Source of the DNA: Perca fluviatilis
Lineage: Eukaryota; Chordata; Actinopteri; Perciformes; Percidae
Direction of reading: 5' to 3'
Length of the DNA: 64,000 nucleotides
Assembly: GCF_010015445.1 (NCBI RefSeq)
Contig: NC_053114.1
Coordinates: 23,817,079-23,881,078, forward strand
Part shown: positions 1 to 11,683 of the stretch, one piece after another
Layout: each line of letters opens with the position of its first letter
Position numbering within the stretch: position 1 is the first letter of the stretch
Made by a program: the position numbers and the translations under genes
The notes under the pieces: generated by a model
Database searches by the model: none
What the model saw: the letters and a program-made list of their open reading frames with translations, nothing else
Told to the model about the DNA's origin: nothing

Positions 1-228
1 GGAAGGGAAGCTAAAACATTAGTGTAACATGCTCCGAACATCCAATACTGTTGCATAGAGCGAGAGCTCAGTGAGATGAAATGGACACTTTGACCTTAAC
101 TGAAAGATATATAAAAGATTTATAGTTGGTATATAATGTTTTAGTTTGGAGAGAGAAAGGTTGAAGAGACTGTAAGAAGGGAGTTTTACTTCTGAAGGAA
201 TTAACAGGTTCTTGTGAAGCATCACTAT

Positions 229-824
229 TACCCCTTTTCCACCATCAGAAGCAGGTGCTGGTTCAGAGCTAGAGCTAGTGCCGGTTCGGAGTTGGTTCGA
301 CTGACGAGCCTCCAAAGAACCGATTTGCTTTTCCACAGGCTAAGGAGCCAGCACAGAGCCAGGTCTTATGTCACTGTTTACGTCTCATCTTTCCCAGCAA
401 CATTAGCGCGGTGCCGCCAAACACAAACACACCATAAACAATGGCGGACGTTGCTTTGCTATTGATATTCATGGCTTTGCGGACCTACATCGGCATCCAT
501 CGGCTCACCTTTATAGTGCAAGAAAGCAACTTGTTTCCTCCTCTGACCACTGCTGTTGTTGTTTAATCGCGTCCATCGTGTTTATCTGCTAATTCAAAAA
601 TGGCGGTCACAAGTTTCTGTTCGTCTTGTTGGTCAAGGTAACCCCTCCCCTAGCCGCTGACGTAAGCAGTTCTTACTTCTGGCCCAGCAATGATTTGGTG
701 CTACTTAAGAACCACTTTTACTGGTTCGGAGCTGGTGCTTCGGTGGTCGAAAAACAAAGAACCGCTTTGAAACTAGGCTCTGGCTCCGAACCAGCACCAG
801 CTCTGCCTTGGTGGAAAAGGGGTA
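229..824. repeat. Non-autonomous DNA transposon (MITE), about 0.6 kb
   Basis: The two ends are inverted copies of each other. The left end begins TACCCCTTTTCCACCA and the right end finishes TGGTGGAAAAGGGGTA, and the similarity continues inward for about 40 bases through a GGTGCTGGTTC-type motif. There is no transposase-like ORF inside. I could not find a convincing 8-bp target duplication, so the superfamily is unassigned (hAT-like is a guess). Confidence 0.6.
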
Positions 825-984
825 TATGACTCATTACCAAACTCTGGCTTGTCTACAGTGATGCCTGAAATACTTTCTGCTGTATTCATTTCAGTGTCTG
901 CTATGTATTCACAGATTAGGAAATGTAAGGCTTGTACCCAAGCAAATAACAGCTAAAGAGGCTGTGAGATGTGTACCTATATTT

Positions 985-2020
985 TATTCTCTTTGTACAT
1001 GCTCCCATTGGGCTCCATTCTTCACAAACATATCTTATCACTGTTATACTGATGACACACAGCTGTACCTGCCTCTAAAAACAGATGATACCAATTCTTT
1101 AAAGTCCCTTTTTCACTGCCTGAAAGACATTAAGTGCTGGATGGCTAACAACTTTCTCCAACTTAATGAGAGTAAGACGGAATTCATGTTGTTTGGCCCC
1201 CCAAATTCAGTTGACGAACTTTCGAAAAATGTTGGGACTTTAGCCTCAAGTGTGCGCCCTTTTGCCAGAAATCCAGGTTTCATCTTTGACCCAGCATTAC
1301 AATTTGACAAACAAATTAGTTCTGTTGTCAAATGTAGCTTTTTTCATCTCAGGACTATTGCCAAACTAAAATCCTTTCTCTGTCGTAAGGACTTGGAGAC
1401 TGTTCGTTTCGTATTGACTACTGCAATTCCTTGTATGGGATTTGCCAATCATCTTTATCACGCCTGCAGCTTGTCCAGTTGCTAGATTGTTGACTGGTAC
1501 CAGAAGGAGGGATCATGTCTCCCCGATATTGCCTTCTCTTCACTGGTTACCGGTCAAATATAGAATTGATTTTAAGGTAATGTTACTTATTTTTAAGGCT
1601 TTACATGGATTGGCCCCTTTATATATTGCTGATCTCCTTACCCTACATCACTCCTCCAGGAACCTAAGATCGTCTAATCAGTTCCTTTTAGCTATTCCCC
1701 AGTCTCGGATGAAAACAAAGGGTGATCGTGCCTTCTCCGTTGTGGCCCCGAGACTGGAATGAACAAACTTCCAATTCATATCAGGTCCTCCTCTACTGCG
1801 GAGATATTTAAGTCTCGTCTTAAAACACATTTTTATTCTTTGGCGTATGATTTAGTTTAGGGACATTTGTATATAAGTGTGTTGTTTCTATGATGTTCAT
1901 TGTGTCTATATTTGTATTGTCTTCCTTTGTTTTTATAACATAATATGACTTTGTACAGCACTTTGTTCAGCCTAGGTTGGTTTTACATGTGCTCTATAAA
2001 TAAAGTGACTTGACTTGACT
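985..2020 (+). mobile_element. L2-like (CR1/jockey group) LINE, 3' fragment with broken reverse transcriptase
   Basis: Translated pieces in shifting frames match the C-terminal half of a non-LTR reverse transcriptase. They include the catalytic-motif remnant YTDDTQLYLPL (the usual first residues YADD are changed to YTDD), then NLFQLNESKTE-type and FMLFGP segments, and later LTGTRRRDH, SLHWLPVKYRIDFK and GDRAFSVVAPRL. Frameshifts near 1045, 1440 and 1760 and internal stops make it inactive. The 3' end has the ATAAATAAAG plus TGACT-repeat tail usual for this group. The 5' end is truncated and its exact start is uncertain. Confidence 0.8.
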
Positions 2021-2224
2021 ATATTGAAATTGCTATGTAATAGTTACCTTGCATGGAAGCTGGATTATTGCGATATCACAAGATCACGCAAGTCACAGGA
2101 TCACATATCACATTAAAATCCATCTTGTCAGGCTTCAAGTAATGTGTCTGAACAGCAGCGGACCAAACCGATCAGCGTCCGGTGATAAGCTATTTGCAGC
2201 GGCATGGTTTTTAGGTGTGTGTGA

Positions 2225-2370
2225 CGCGTTATTGTGGAACCCATGTAACTTCTAGGAAAGGCCTGCTCTACGAAGCAGCTTTTGGTTAAGGTTAGGATAG
2301 CCGATTGGTCAGGGGATAGGACCTGAACAAATAGGGTTACGTTACCTAGCATAAGCATGGACTGCATGTG
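2225..2370 (+). repeat. Partial copy of the fold-back MITE found at 45595-46050
   Basis: This stretch shares long near-identical segments with 45595-45745 and 45923-45970: the GCGTTATT end, a TTCTAGG segment, TACGAAGCAGC, and GGTTAGGATAGCCGA. It continues straight through GGGGATAGGACCTGAAC, where the other copy carries a 177-bp insertion. The far terminal repeat is missing. Confidence 0.7.
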
Positions 2371-2689
2371 TGACGGCCACGCCTTTTTGTTCAAAACAAC
2401 AATGGCGCAGGTGATAGACAGATGGTTCATCCAATCACTTGCCAGGTATTTTTTGAAAGTGCCTGCTCTTTTCCAAAAGGTTTCCAATGACGGCTTCTCA
2501 GATGGTTCTGTGTTAACAAACCATCTGAGGCGTCACGTTAATGTAGGAGTGCAATTTAAAAAATCACAACAGCTGTGATTTTATTCATAACTTACATAAT
2601 CAACAGGTTCTTAACAAGTTATAGGAGATGAAAGTGTTAGTTGGTGACCATTGATTCATGGGCCATAATGACAACTGTTGTTGTCTTGG

Positions 2690-2880
2690 CTGTTATGTGG
2701 TTAATGTGCCTTTTTCACTGCAGGCATTTTGAGTTGTAATTAGTAGGAAAAGCACAGGTGTTACTAATAACTTTAACGATGGCTCTGTTCAAGTTTTCCA
2801 GTAAGCTGTGACAGTGTGACAGTGAGCCAGCATGCACAATAGCACCCTGAAACTAAAGCAGCTAAATGAAATTCAGCCAT
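2690..2880. repeat. Dispersed repeat, also present at 49155-49330
   Basis: About 190 bases align well with 49155-49330 in the same orientation. Shared blocks include GGAAAAGCACAG, AATGGCTC-type, CAGTAAGCT and CAGTGAG.CAGCA.GCACAATA. No ORF. The family is not identified. At the second locus it lies next to a Tc1 transposase remnant. Confidence 0.6.
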
Positions 2881-4324
2881 TTTTAATGTTATTATTTACA
2901 CACCTGCTTCTCGTAAAAAACAGGCCTACAAGCATTACCCTCAACCAAAAATTTTTTTTTTGTTGAAAAAGAAACACCACTCTGTCCAAGATTTATGTTT
3001 GAATAAACTGTGAATAGTCTGTATGTTTTATGTCAAAAAAACACCAACAGTGTTGATTCTTTCTGTAGATAAACAGTCGCCTCACATCAAGAGAGGTAGA
3101 AGACAGATAGCTAGTTAGTTCTTTGTAGCGTAAATGACGTTTTGAGCTTACTTATCTCCTTAAAAGCTCTGAAGTGGAGCTGACACCGTCAGTCTGTGAA
3201 GCTATGCAGCAACAAGGAGCATTAGCTGAAGCAGCTAAAGCTAAAAAAGCTACAGCACAAGTTTGTTTACTTTGTCAAAAAAAAAAAAATAACAGACACC
3301 AACACACCCTTCCAGTCGGTTGAGATGAAAAGGAAAATTTCTAATATTTCTTCCTTTTCATAATAAAAAAAAACTATTAACAATACATTACATAAATCAA
3401 AATATTATTTTTGACTACAGAAAGGGATGACTAAATGTCATCTCAGTAGGACTTTAAACACTTAAAAACTCAGAGAATCTGATTCATCAGGAGTGTGTGG
3501 GTGGGGTTTGATTCAGATTGGATTGGCGGTGTTGGTAACATAAGCAAACAACCCCACGTCATTACGTTTTGAAATATCCAAAACTGTTCTAACCGAGTGT
3601 TCATGTAGAGATAAGCTGATTGATATTTCAGTATGTAGACCACAACTACAGGCTTGAAATTTAATTTATAGAAAATAATCACAACTGAAATCACAATATT
3701 GGAGTAGATATTTTCCTCAAATAATTCAGCAGCCATATTTTTACCCCGGTGACAGGGTTGCTATTCTGTAGTTTGACAATGCATCTCCCACTCAACCCAA
3801 AGTGCACCATGGCTGGTACAAGTTTGTGTTTTCTCTGGATGACATACTGTAACAGCAAAGTTTCATCTAACTTCATTCACCATCTGCCTCTACAGCTCTA
3901 GTACTACAATCCACCTCTGCTCTTACTTCAATCATGTCTGCAAAGGTAAGAAAATAAAACTGATTTAGGCCAGACGGCTCACTGCCAAGGATTATGGAGC
4001 AGAGCACTCAAGGTTGTTGAGATATTTTCGCCTCTGCCTCAAAAGTAGAAACTGACAGGAAACTTCATGCCAGCAGTCAATCAAATTGATGTGTATGTGT
4101 GTGTATATGTGTGTGTTGCATCATTCAGGTATGCAATGCTGTGCAGTGTCATCCTTGACTGTCAACCCTACCCTGCGACTTCTTCTTTCCAACTTCAATC
4201 CTCCTTCACATCAATAATGGGTTAACTTGTGTGAACTGTAATCATAACGAGTCCCACTCCTGCCCTGATGAAGAGGGGAAGAATAATGACTCCTTACACC
4301 AGGCTGCTCTCAATTAAGGCAAGC

Positions 4325-4326
<2 letters not shown>
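2881..4326. other. Inferred tjp1 intron 2, no recognised feature
   Basis: AT-rich sequence with poly(A) runs near 3277-3289 and 3365. The short ORFs here lack codon bias or recognisable motifs, and I see no exon with supporting splice signals. Confidence 0.4.
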
Positions 4327-4396
<70 letters not shown>

Positions 4397-4683
4397 GACT
4401 GCCAACATGGAGAGGAAGGATGGGGGCAGATGAGGAAACATCACACTGTGAACATTTATTACAGGAGACATCTACAGAGGGTCAAGACATAAAGAAAGTA
4501 GCAGGAGGGAGAGAGAGAGACACACACTGAGTAGTGCTGTGCAGGAGAGAGATTTATCTGTATCTGTGTGTCCACTGTGGTCCCATGCCACCAAAAAACA
4601 GCCTTACCAAGCATGCATTAGTAGCAGGTTGGCATGCTTTTACATCATAAACCGTTGGTTGCTTTCCCAAAAGCCACATCACT

Positions 4684-4736
<53 letters not shown>

Positions 4737-4996
4737 ACACGCACGCACAGAGGTACGCACACAAGGCTTGCACACGCGCACAAGTATGCATGAGTTGAGA
4801 GTGGGCCAAAGGCAGTTCTCAGCTCAATGGACAATCCCAGAGTTATTAAAGGTTTTTAGGTCCAAGCAGCTTACCCAATCATTTATCAGATTAATACTTT
4901 TCATGAGAATAAACCAGTCATAGAGAGAGACATATGGAATGTGTTAAACTGTGCTCATCTGAAAATCAAAGAAATATTGCATAACCAAAGGTCACG

Positions 4997-5066
<70 letters not shown>
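4327..5066. repeat. Cluster of three CA/TG microsatellites
   Basis: Nearly pure (AC)n runs lie at 4327-4392 and 4687-4740. A (TG)n run at 4998-5066 has a single interruption (TTG at about 5032). The first two are on the opposite phase strand to the third, so the transcript could pair with itself across the cluster. ORFs reading THTHTH or VCVCVC here are artefacts. Confidence 0.95.
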
Positions 5067-5067
<1 letters not shown>

Positions 5068-5503
5068 TTTTGAGTGTACGTGTGTGTGCGTGTGAGGTGT
5101 GTATTAGTGCTGTAGCTTCTGCAAATGTTTAATCCGAATTAAACCATTAGGAGAAAAAAATGTGTTTGGACTTCTCTGACATTTATTCTCCCTTGAAATC
5201 ACAGTAACTGTAATTTAGTAAATGTAATCACAGCTTATATTTAATGCAGGCCTATGAAATAATATTGCTACAGAAATACAAAAAATCAAAACAACAACGA
5301 TGTTTTCAGATAATTTTCGTAATTTTTTAAGCCAAAATGCCAAATATTTGCTGGTTACAGCTTTTGAAATTTGGAGGATTAATAATCAAGAGAAAATAAT
5401 CAGCAGATTAATCGATAGTCATTAGTTGCAACCTTAGTATCCTGCACTCCTCCTATGTGTGTACATGTTAAATTGATGTGATCCAGTCGTGAGTGAGCCT
5501 TAC

Positions 5504-5717
5504 ATTGGAGTCGAGCAGATCCATGCTGTCCAGGCTCTTGCTGCGGTGAATGCGGCCTTTGATGCGGCGCAGGGAAGGTTTACCTTGGCTCATGGGCAAC
5601 GAGAGGGTGGAGGTGGCAGTAATTGCCATAGCACCAGCGCCACCGGTAGCACCTGTAGGCTCATCTGAACAACCGGGAGCACCTGAGGGGGATGTTTCTT
5701 CATCTTGCGGGGTCACC
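5504..5717 (-). CDS. tjp1: Probable ZO-1 (tight junction protein 1) long N-terminus, second coding exon
   Basis: Minus-strand exon of 214 bp with acceptor TTTGTTTCTCAG before it and donor GTAAGG after it. It encodes 71 residues: an acidic/Ser/Pro stretch (TPQDEETSPSGAP), a Gly/Ala/Thr-rich linker, then a conserved-looking basic segment, KPSLRRIKGRIHRSKSLDSM, ending DLLDSN at a codon boundary. The first base completes the Trp codon left open by the exon at 19597-19688, so both join in one frame. I recognise the joined peptide as the long alternative N-terminus that precedes PDZ1 in ZO-1, an actin-linked scaffold of tight junctions. The PDZ exons would lie left of the window. apba2 in the same window fits, because TJP1 and APBA2 are near neighbours on human 15q13. 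RSKSLDS is a plausible phosphorylation or 14-3-3 site (inference). Exon reality is firmer than the gene name; entrep2, another 15q13 neighbour, was the alternative considered. Confidence 0.75.
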
Positions 5718-8700
5718 CTGAGAAACAAAGATGATATCAGAAATGATGCACGCCACAAAACGTTTGGTCGGCAAAACAGGATAATACATGATTCTCAGGG
5801 ATGGCAACATTGATGATCATAATATCTTTCATTTACTGCCACAGCTATACATTGCCTGTCTGAAGTCACAACACATCTTACTTATTTCCATGGTCAAGAT
5901 TCAAGAAACCAAGTTTCTTTGTAGAAATATAGATGTGTTTACTAGGTTTAATTTATTTATTTATTAATCCTTTACCCAATCCCTTACTGAACTCAGGTTA
6001 CTGCAGAAAGTCAACAATAATCAGTGTATTTAAAGCTGCATCAGTGTTGTTTCCAGCAGCAGCAGGAAGCTGTTTTTTGTAAGTAAATACTTAAGAGCCA
6101 GATATTTGCCTTAATAGTTAATAGGCCATGTGGTCTGATTTCAAATGAATGCTAATGTTGCTCTGAATCTGCTGGATGTTTTAATAGGTAACTGGTTTCT
6201 CATAAAGTTATATTATGTCTGGGTAGTCTTTACAGCTTTTTTGTGCCCAAAGAATCAGTTAATGAAGATTTAAGAGCATTTAAATGTACTGTGAGTCACC
6301 TGCGTGCACCTGTTACATTTTAACCGAAGTTTAATTGATAGTACAAACACATCTGAGACATCTGTGCATGTCTTCAACTCTTGAATGTTTCTTAAGTTGT
6401 ATAGCTGTGGGCTCAACAACTTGATGTAACCACAGCCATTAAATAACACATGATTCACAATGACCACATTTTCTCCGAAGAACAATCCACACTGCTAGCA
6501 GGCACTGCTACATAAAGATGCCTGGAGGATTTACGTGACATAACTTTCATCTTGCTGTCTTTACTTTTTAAAGGACATCCTTTCCTGTTGGCTGTACTTG
6601 CATTCCAGCATGTGTGAATAATTGGGCTGAATGTCAGCGGGAAGCTTGCAGATGGAGAACACTGTAGGTATGGAGCATCCACTTGTCTTCTATTATTAAG
6701 CCACAATGAAGCTGCTTTGCTTCTTACATGCACGGCTGCAAAGGAAGGGAATTCCCAAGGTAACTTAAGGTGAATTGCTAAGGAAAAACCACTAACTGTA
6801 AATCTGACAATTTTCAACCTCTATCCTAAAATAAAAAATAAAATACAAAGAATGGAGTGGACCAAAGTTATTTAAAAAGGAAAACGTTTTGAGATGGAAG
6901 TTTATAACCCTACATTCATGTGGATTAACGTCTACTAGGGCTAGCAGACAAAAACTCTTATATACTGTATGTTGAGTGTATTATGCATAATTAGCTTCTG
7001 CTATCTACAACAAGCTCAATGTAGTCAACTGGAGTTAAAACGATCAGCCGATAAATACATTTGTCAATTCACAGAAAATTAAGCGTAAACTATTTTAATA
7101 ACCAAATCATTTTTGAGATTACTTTTCAAGCAAAAAATCCAAACATTTCCAGACCTGTGTCAACTTCTTTTATTTTATGCTTTTCTCTCTTTTACATTAT
7201 TTTAAATCAAACATCTTTTGGTGTCGTTGCTGGGAAATGGTGACGAGCATGTTTCACAATTTACTAACATTTTATAGAGTAAATGATTAATCAGTCAAAT
7301 GTGAAAATAATCTAAAGATTAATACAAATAATCATTAGTTGCAGCCCTATAGCCAGATCAGCAGTACACTCACATAGCAAGCTGCTGAAAGAGAGGATGG
7401 ACTATTTTTTGTCAAGATAAACCTACTGACTGACAGCTTGTCAGTCTCTCTGGGTAAGGAGAAGACTGGATAAAAGCCCATGATAAAAACAGATTCATCC
7501 AATCGCAACAGGCAACATGGCAACATAACAATGATGGCAGATCACCTTACTGTTTACATCTGGCAGCAGCCGGCGCTCTTTGGTTAAATCCATAAAACCA
7601 AACTCGGATATTGGCACTTCAGACCAAGTTAGCAGTAAAAGGATAACACATGTTCTTATAAATGGATGTCTCTCCACCGTCCACTTACACATCTACTTGC
7701 TATAATAGGCATGACTGACATCAGATTGGCTCCTCTCAAATGCAGGGCTTTTCCAAAACATATGAATCATTTGGTCATTTTCTTGCCGTTTATTCCTGAC
7801 GTGCTGTATGTTCAAGGGCCTTAATGCTTATAGTTACATATGGTTCTTATAATGCTGACTACTCTCAGTTACAGTCCAAGAGTACTTAATAGTTCCTAAT
7901 ATGTGATTAGTGCCATTCAGTCCCTGTCCACTACTGTGTCCTGTGCACAATGTCCACACACATGTGTATTTACTAACTCCACACAAACACTGAATCTCTG
8001 TCACTGTAATCCCAGTGTTGCTTTTACAAGGGGATTCCATTCACAAATCCAGCAGCAGTTTATGAAGCTATGTGGGGTTTAACACTGTTTCTAAGAATGA
8101 GAAGTGCTGACATGGATTGTATCCGTGTGACTCAAGGAGGGCACTTTACAACCTATAGCTTACTTACTAATCCTCTACTAATAGATAACATCACTTAAGA
8201 GAAACAGGAGGAAAGAGAGACAATGAAACATGGACGATTGGGCTCAAGGATTGGATACAGTGCTTCCTTTACACTGTATATTTTGCTATGAAAGTTTCTG
8301 ACGAAGAGTAAAAATTTATTATAATTTGAAGTGCAATTTGTAACTTGACTTGCAATGAAAGTTTTCCAGAATCGTGTGATTCTAAATCACTTTGAAAAAA
8401 GCAAAGCTGCACTGTAAAAAAGTGTATTTACTTTTAGCAGATGTCCATAGATCTATTTTTGACTTGACTTGTTAAGACAGAAACACTGCATTTTGTTCAT
8501 TTGCTGAGCAGTATGAACATCAGGGTACAAATATTAAAACTATACAGGACACCAGAAGGAGCAGAAGCATGACTGCTCACTTGCTGCTGGCCTATGAATG
8601 ATTTATCATCAGTGAAGTTGCAAGATTATAGGAAGATATATTGAGCCATGCAAGCCAGTGGATTAGTCACAGTCGTCCTGTCTGTGCAGACAGAAGTTAC

Positions 8701-11528
8701 TTTCACTTTTCACTGCCTCTGGAGAAATATGGAGAAACTCACAAACAGGCTGGAGTGCACTCACAACACGTACACAAAGGGACCCCTTCAGTGCAAACAA
8801 CAGGCAATGCTGGCATCTTACAGCATGAAAATAAAGAAATAACAAGAAACATTAGGCACTGACTGCAGTGAGAGGTGAAGTTTATGAATATTACATGAGA
8901 CTTCAGACCAAAATAGAGAATCTCCCTCCAGCCCTGAATTTAAGAGGTCATTAGCAAATCTTTAGATTACCTCATCCCAGCAATGTGTAAATGTTAGAGA
9001 CTAATTATAGAACAATTACCGGTATTAGTTAATTCATAGATTAAGGAATCAGCAGAAAAAAAGTGTGTTCTTCAGTTATAATATTGTTAAAGCATAATTA
9101 CAAATTAATACATTTATCAAAAAATATTAATGAATACAAAAAAGGCTTTTGTTGCAGCAATACAGCCTAACATCACACTATAAGAACATCATCAAAAGAT
9201 TATCAAAGTTCATTTGGGGATTTTGAAACAGCAGTTTACACAAAGAATCTCAACACTGCATCCATTTAGTAGCTGTTCTGGAGGTTTCAGTCATATCACT
9301 TGAACTTCATCAGCAGTTGGAGTTTGCCCAGTTGTCATACAAGTGCAATTTATTTTTTAAAGGCAAAAGAATATACAGTGTATATGATGTGGTTATGGTT
9401 CATTGCATAATCTGCCACAACACAACAATAATGTGACACAGTATTGGGATAAGAGATTTTGAAAATACTATACATATATATAAAAATGTATAGTATATTA
9501 TATTACTAATACATATTAAAAACTAGAACATAATACTGAGCTGTCACTGCAAATCAATCCCTTACAGCATATATTTTAGATTAACATTACTGCAAAGCCT
9601 CATATTAAGGTGTTTTTCATATAGAAGGATCTTGAGATAGGATTATTTTGTCACAATACAATTTTCCAGGTCACTAATTTACCTTCATGCTCATATTTTG
9701 TGTTCTATACTCTATAGTGTATATAAAATTGTGCCCAAACAGATTTACACGTCATCAGACATCTACAGAATGGTCAGTTATATTTAACACTTGAGCACAT
9801 ATTTTAATGTAAACCAGTGACATATTTTGTATAAGCTTGTAAACACCAGTTTAACTAGCCTGCTCCATGGGTGTTAAAGGGGTTGGGGGGTTACCAGGGT
9901 AGTACATCCTCCTGTTACCACAGAGGTATGTTGTTATGACAGATTTTTAGATGGAGAGCACTTTGCTGAACAATTGGTTCCGCTCAGTGGGGGCTACAAG
10001 GAAAAAAGCAGGTGTGTCTCATCCTCATCCTGACACTTCTACCTAAGCAGCAATGCTCCAAGTCACACAAATACATACCAGAGACATGATCCCATCACAG
10101 ATTTCCTGTCCTCCTCTGCCCAGGTGGCTCTAAATAGAGAAGAGTGCCTTACAATGTTTTTCTCTTTAACTGTTTTTATATCACGTCTAATAACAATGGA
10201 CTGTGCTCTGACCAAAATGTTAAACAGAGCTCTGACAGGATGCCTTTTGATCCTGGGATTTGCCTTTGTTCATATCTTCCAGTTTATCGAGCGACAGCAG
10301 CTCCACTGACTTTTCCTCTTCCATTTATATTCTTTCAAACAAGCTTTCCCTGCCAGTATGCTAGTCATTTGGTTTACTTTCCATGTAAAAACACTCACTA
10401 ACTAAAGTGCCACTATTGCCCGGGAGAATAGGAGCAAAAAGACAGAGAAGCAGAAACTAAAAGAGACAAGTGAAATAAGCATGAAGGAGCATGGGGCTGA
10501 GAGGCAGAGGTGAAAGAAAAGGGGCCCGAAAGACAAAAGGAGAAAGACCATAATGCAAAGGGACAAAAGACAGAGGGACACTGTCAGCGTATGGCTGAGG
10601 TCATTCTCACTGCTTCGTAATGCCTGACTGTTCAGCTGGAAGTGATGGCAGCCGATGAACATGCATCATTCTGCTCACGGGGTCCCTTCTACATCAGGGG
10701 ACAAGTGGTGAAAAGAGGTGCATGACACATTATTAAGATAACCTCACAAACCCTCCCTAACAGAAGAATGAAACAAATGACTCATATGTTGATATCCTTG
10801 AAAACATCTGCAAAAGGAGAAAGAAAAGAATATAAGGAAACATATCAAAGCTTTTTATGTACTAGTTGGAGCCTGTAAGCTCTTTGAAAGTCACCTGGGC
10901 AGACAAGGATGCGACTGAAAATCTGTGGCGAGATCAAGACTCTGATATGGCCAGACAGGCCTGACAGATGGGCAGACCAGATTAGGCATATAGACATGTA
11001 TCAAACAAGGCAGGACAACGCTCATGTCCGAGTGCTGTCTGACCCCTGTGGAGAGGAGGGTAACAGGCAGGTCATGTGTGCATAACACACATCAATACAA
11101 ACACAAATTCAACTTCAGGGCACATTAAATCTCAATGTATGAGCAGAGGTCTGCAGTGAAGACAAGTTGTGATAAAAGTAGCCTGAGATGCTGCCATACC
11201 TACTGTATACCACATACACCATCCCACCAACCAACCATGAGCATGTTTTGATTTTTACAGATAACTGTCCTTTACAGGGAGATCAGCAAGTCTTAAATGA
11301 TATATCAACAAACACAGGAAGAGGTGACAGTAGTAATAAGCTTAATTAGCTGTTAGTGTGGCTCCATCTATTTCTTGAAAACGGTCATCTTGCTAGTACA
11401 TCTTATCCTGTAAAAACATCCATGTTTGCTTATTATGGTTTTGGGGGTTTTATTTTCAAACTACATTGCAATGGTTTTGCTAACTCTCTAATCTTACACG
11501 GAAGATTAGACTTAAGTAATTTGGAATA

Positions 11529-11683
11529 TTAAAGGCAGGGTTTGTAACTTTATCCAATATACACTTTTTTATTGTTTTATATAACCTGATAGCAATAAAT
11601 AACTTATGGGCTCTGAAAAAGGAGCGAGGAGATGTTACTTTCAAATCTTGCTAGCTTTTCAACATAACCAACCCTGCCTTTAA
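11529..11683. repeat. Short TTAA-flanked MITE
   Basis: TTAA (11529-11532) is followed by AGGCAGGGTT. The right end is AACCCTGCCTTTAA, an exact inverted match with TTAA at 11680-11683. The inner sequence after the left end (CCAATATACACTTTTT) matches the longer member at 30608-31626. TTAA duplications are characteristic of piggyBac and Kolobok transposons; I cannot say which. Confidence 0.8.

Noticed and set aside
4327..5066. CRISPR-like array from regular repeats
   Set aside because: These are plain dinucleotide microsatellites with no spacers.
5504..5717. Assignment of this exon to entrep2 (FAM189A1), a 15q13 neighbour
   Set aside because: It joins in phase to a cytosolic Met exon with no membrane segments, which fits the ZO-1 long N-terminus better than a four-pass membrane protein.
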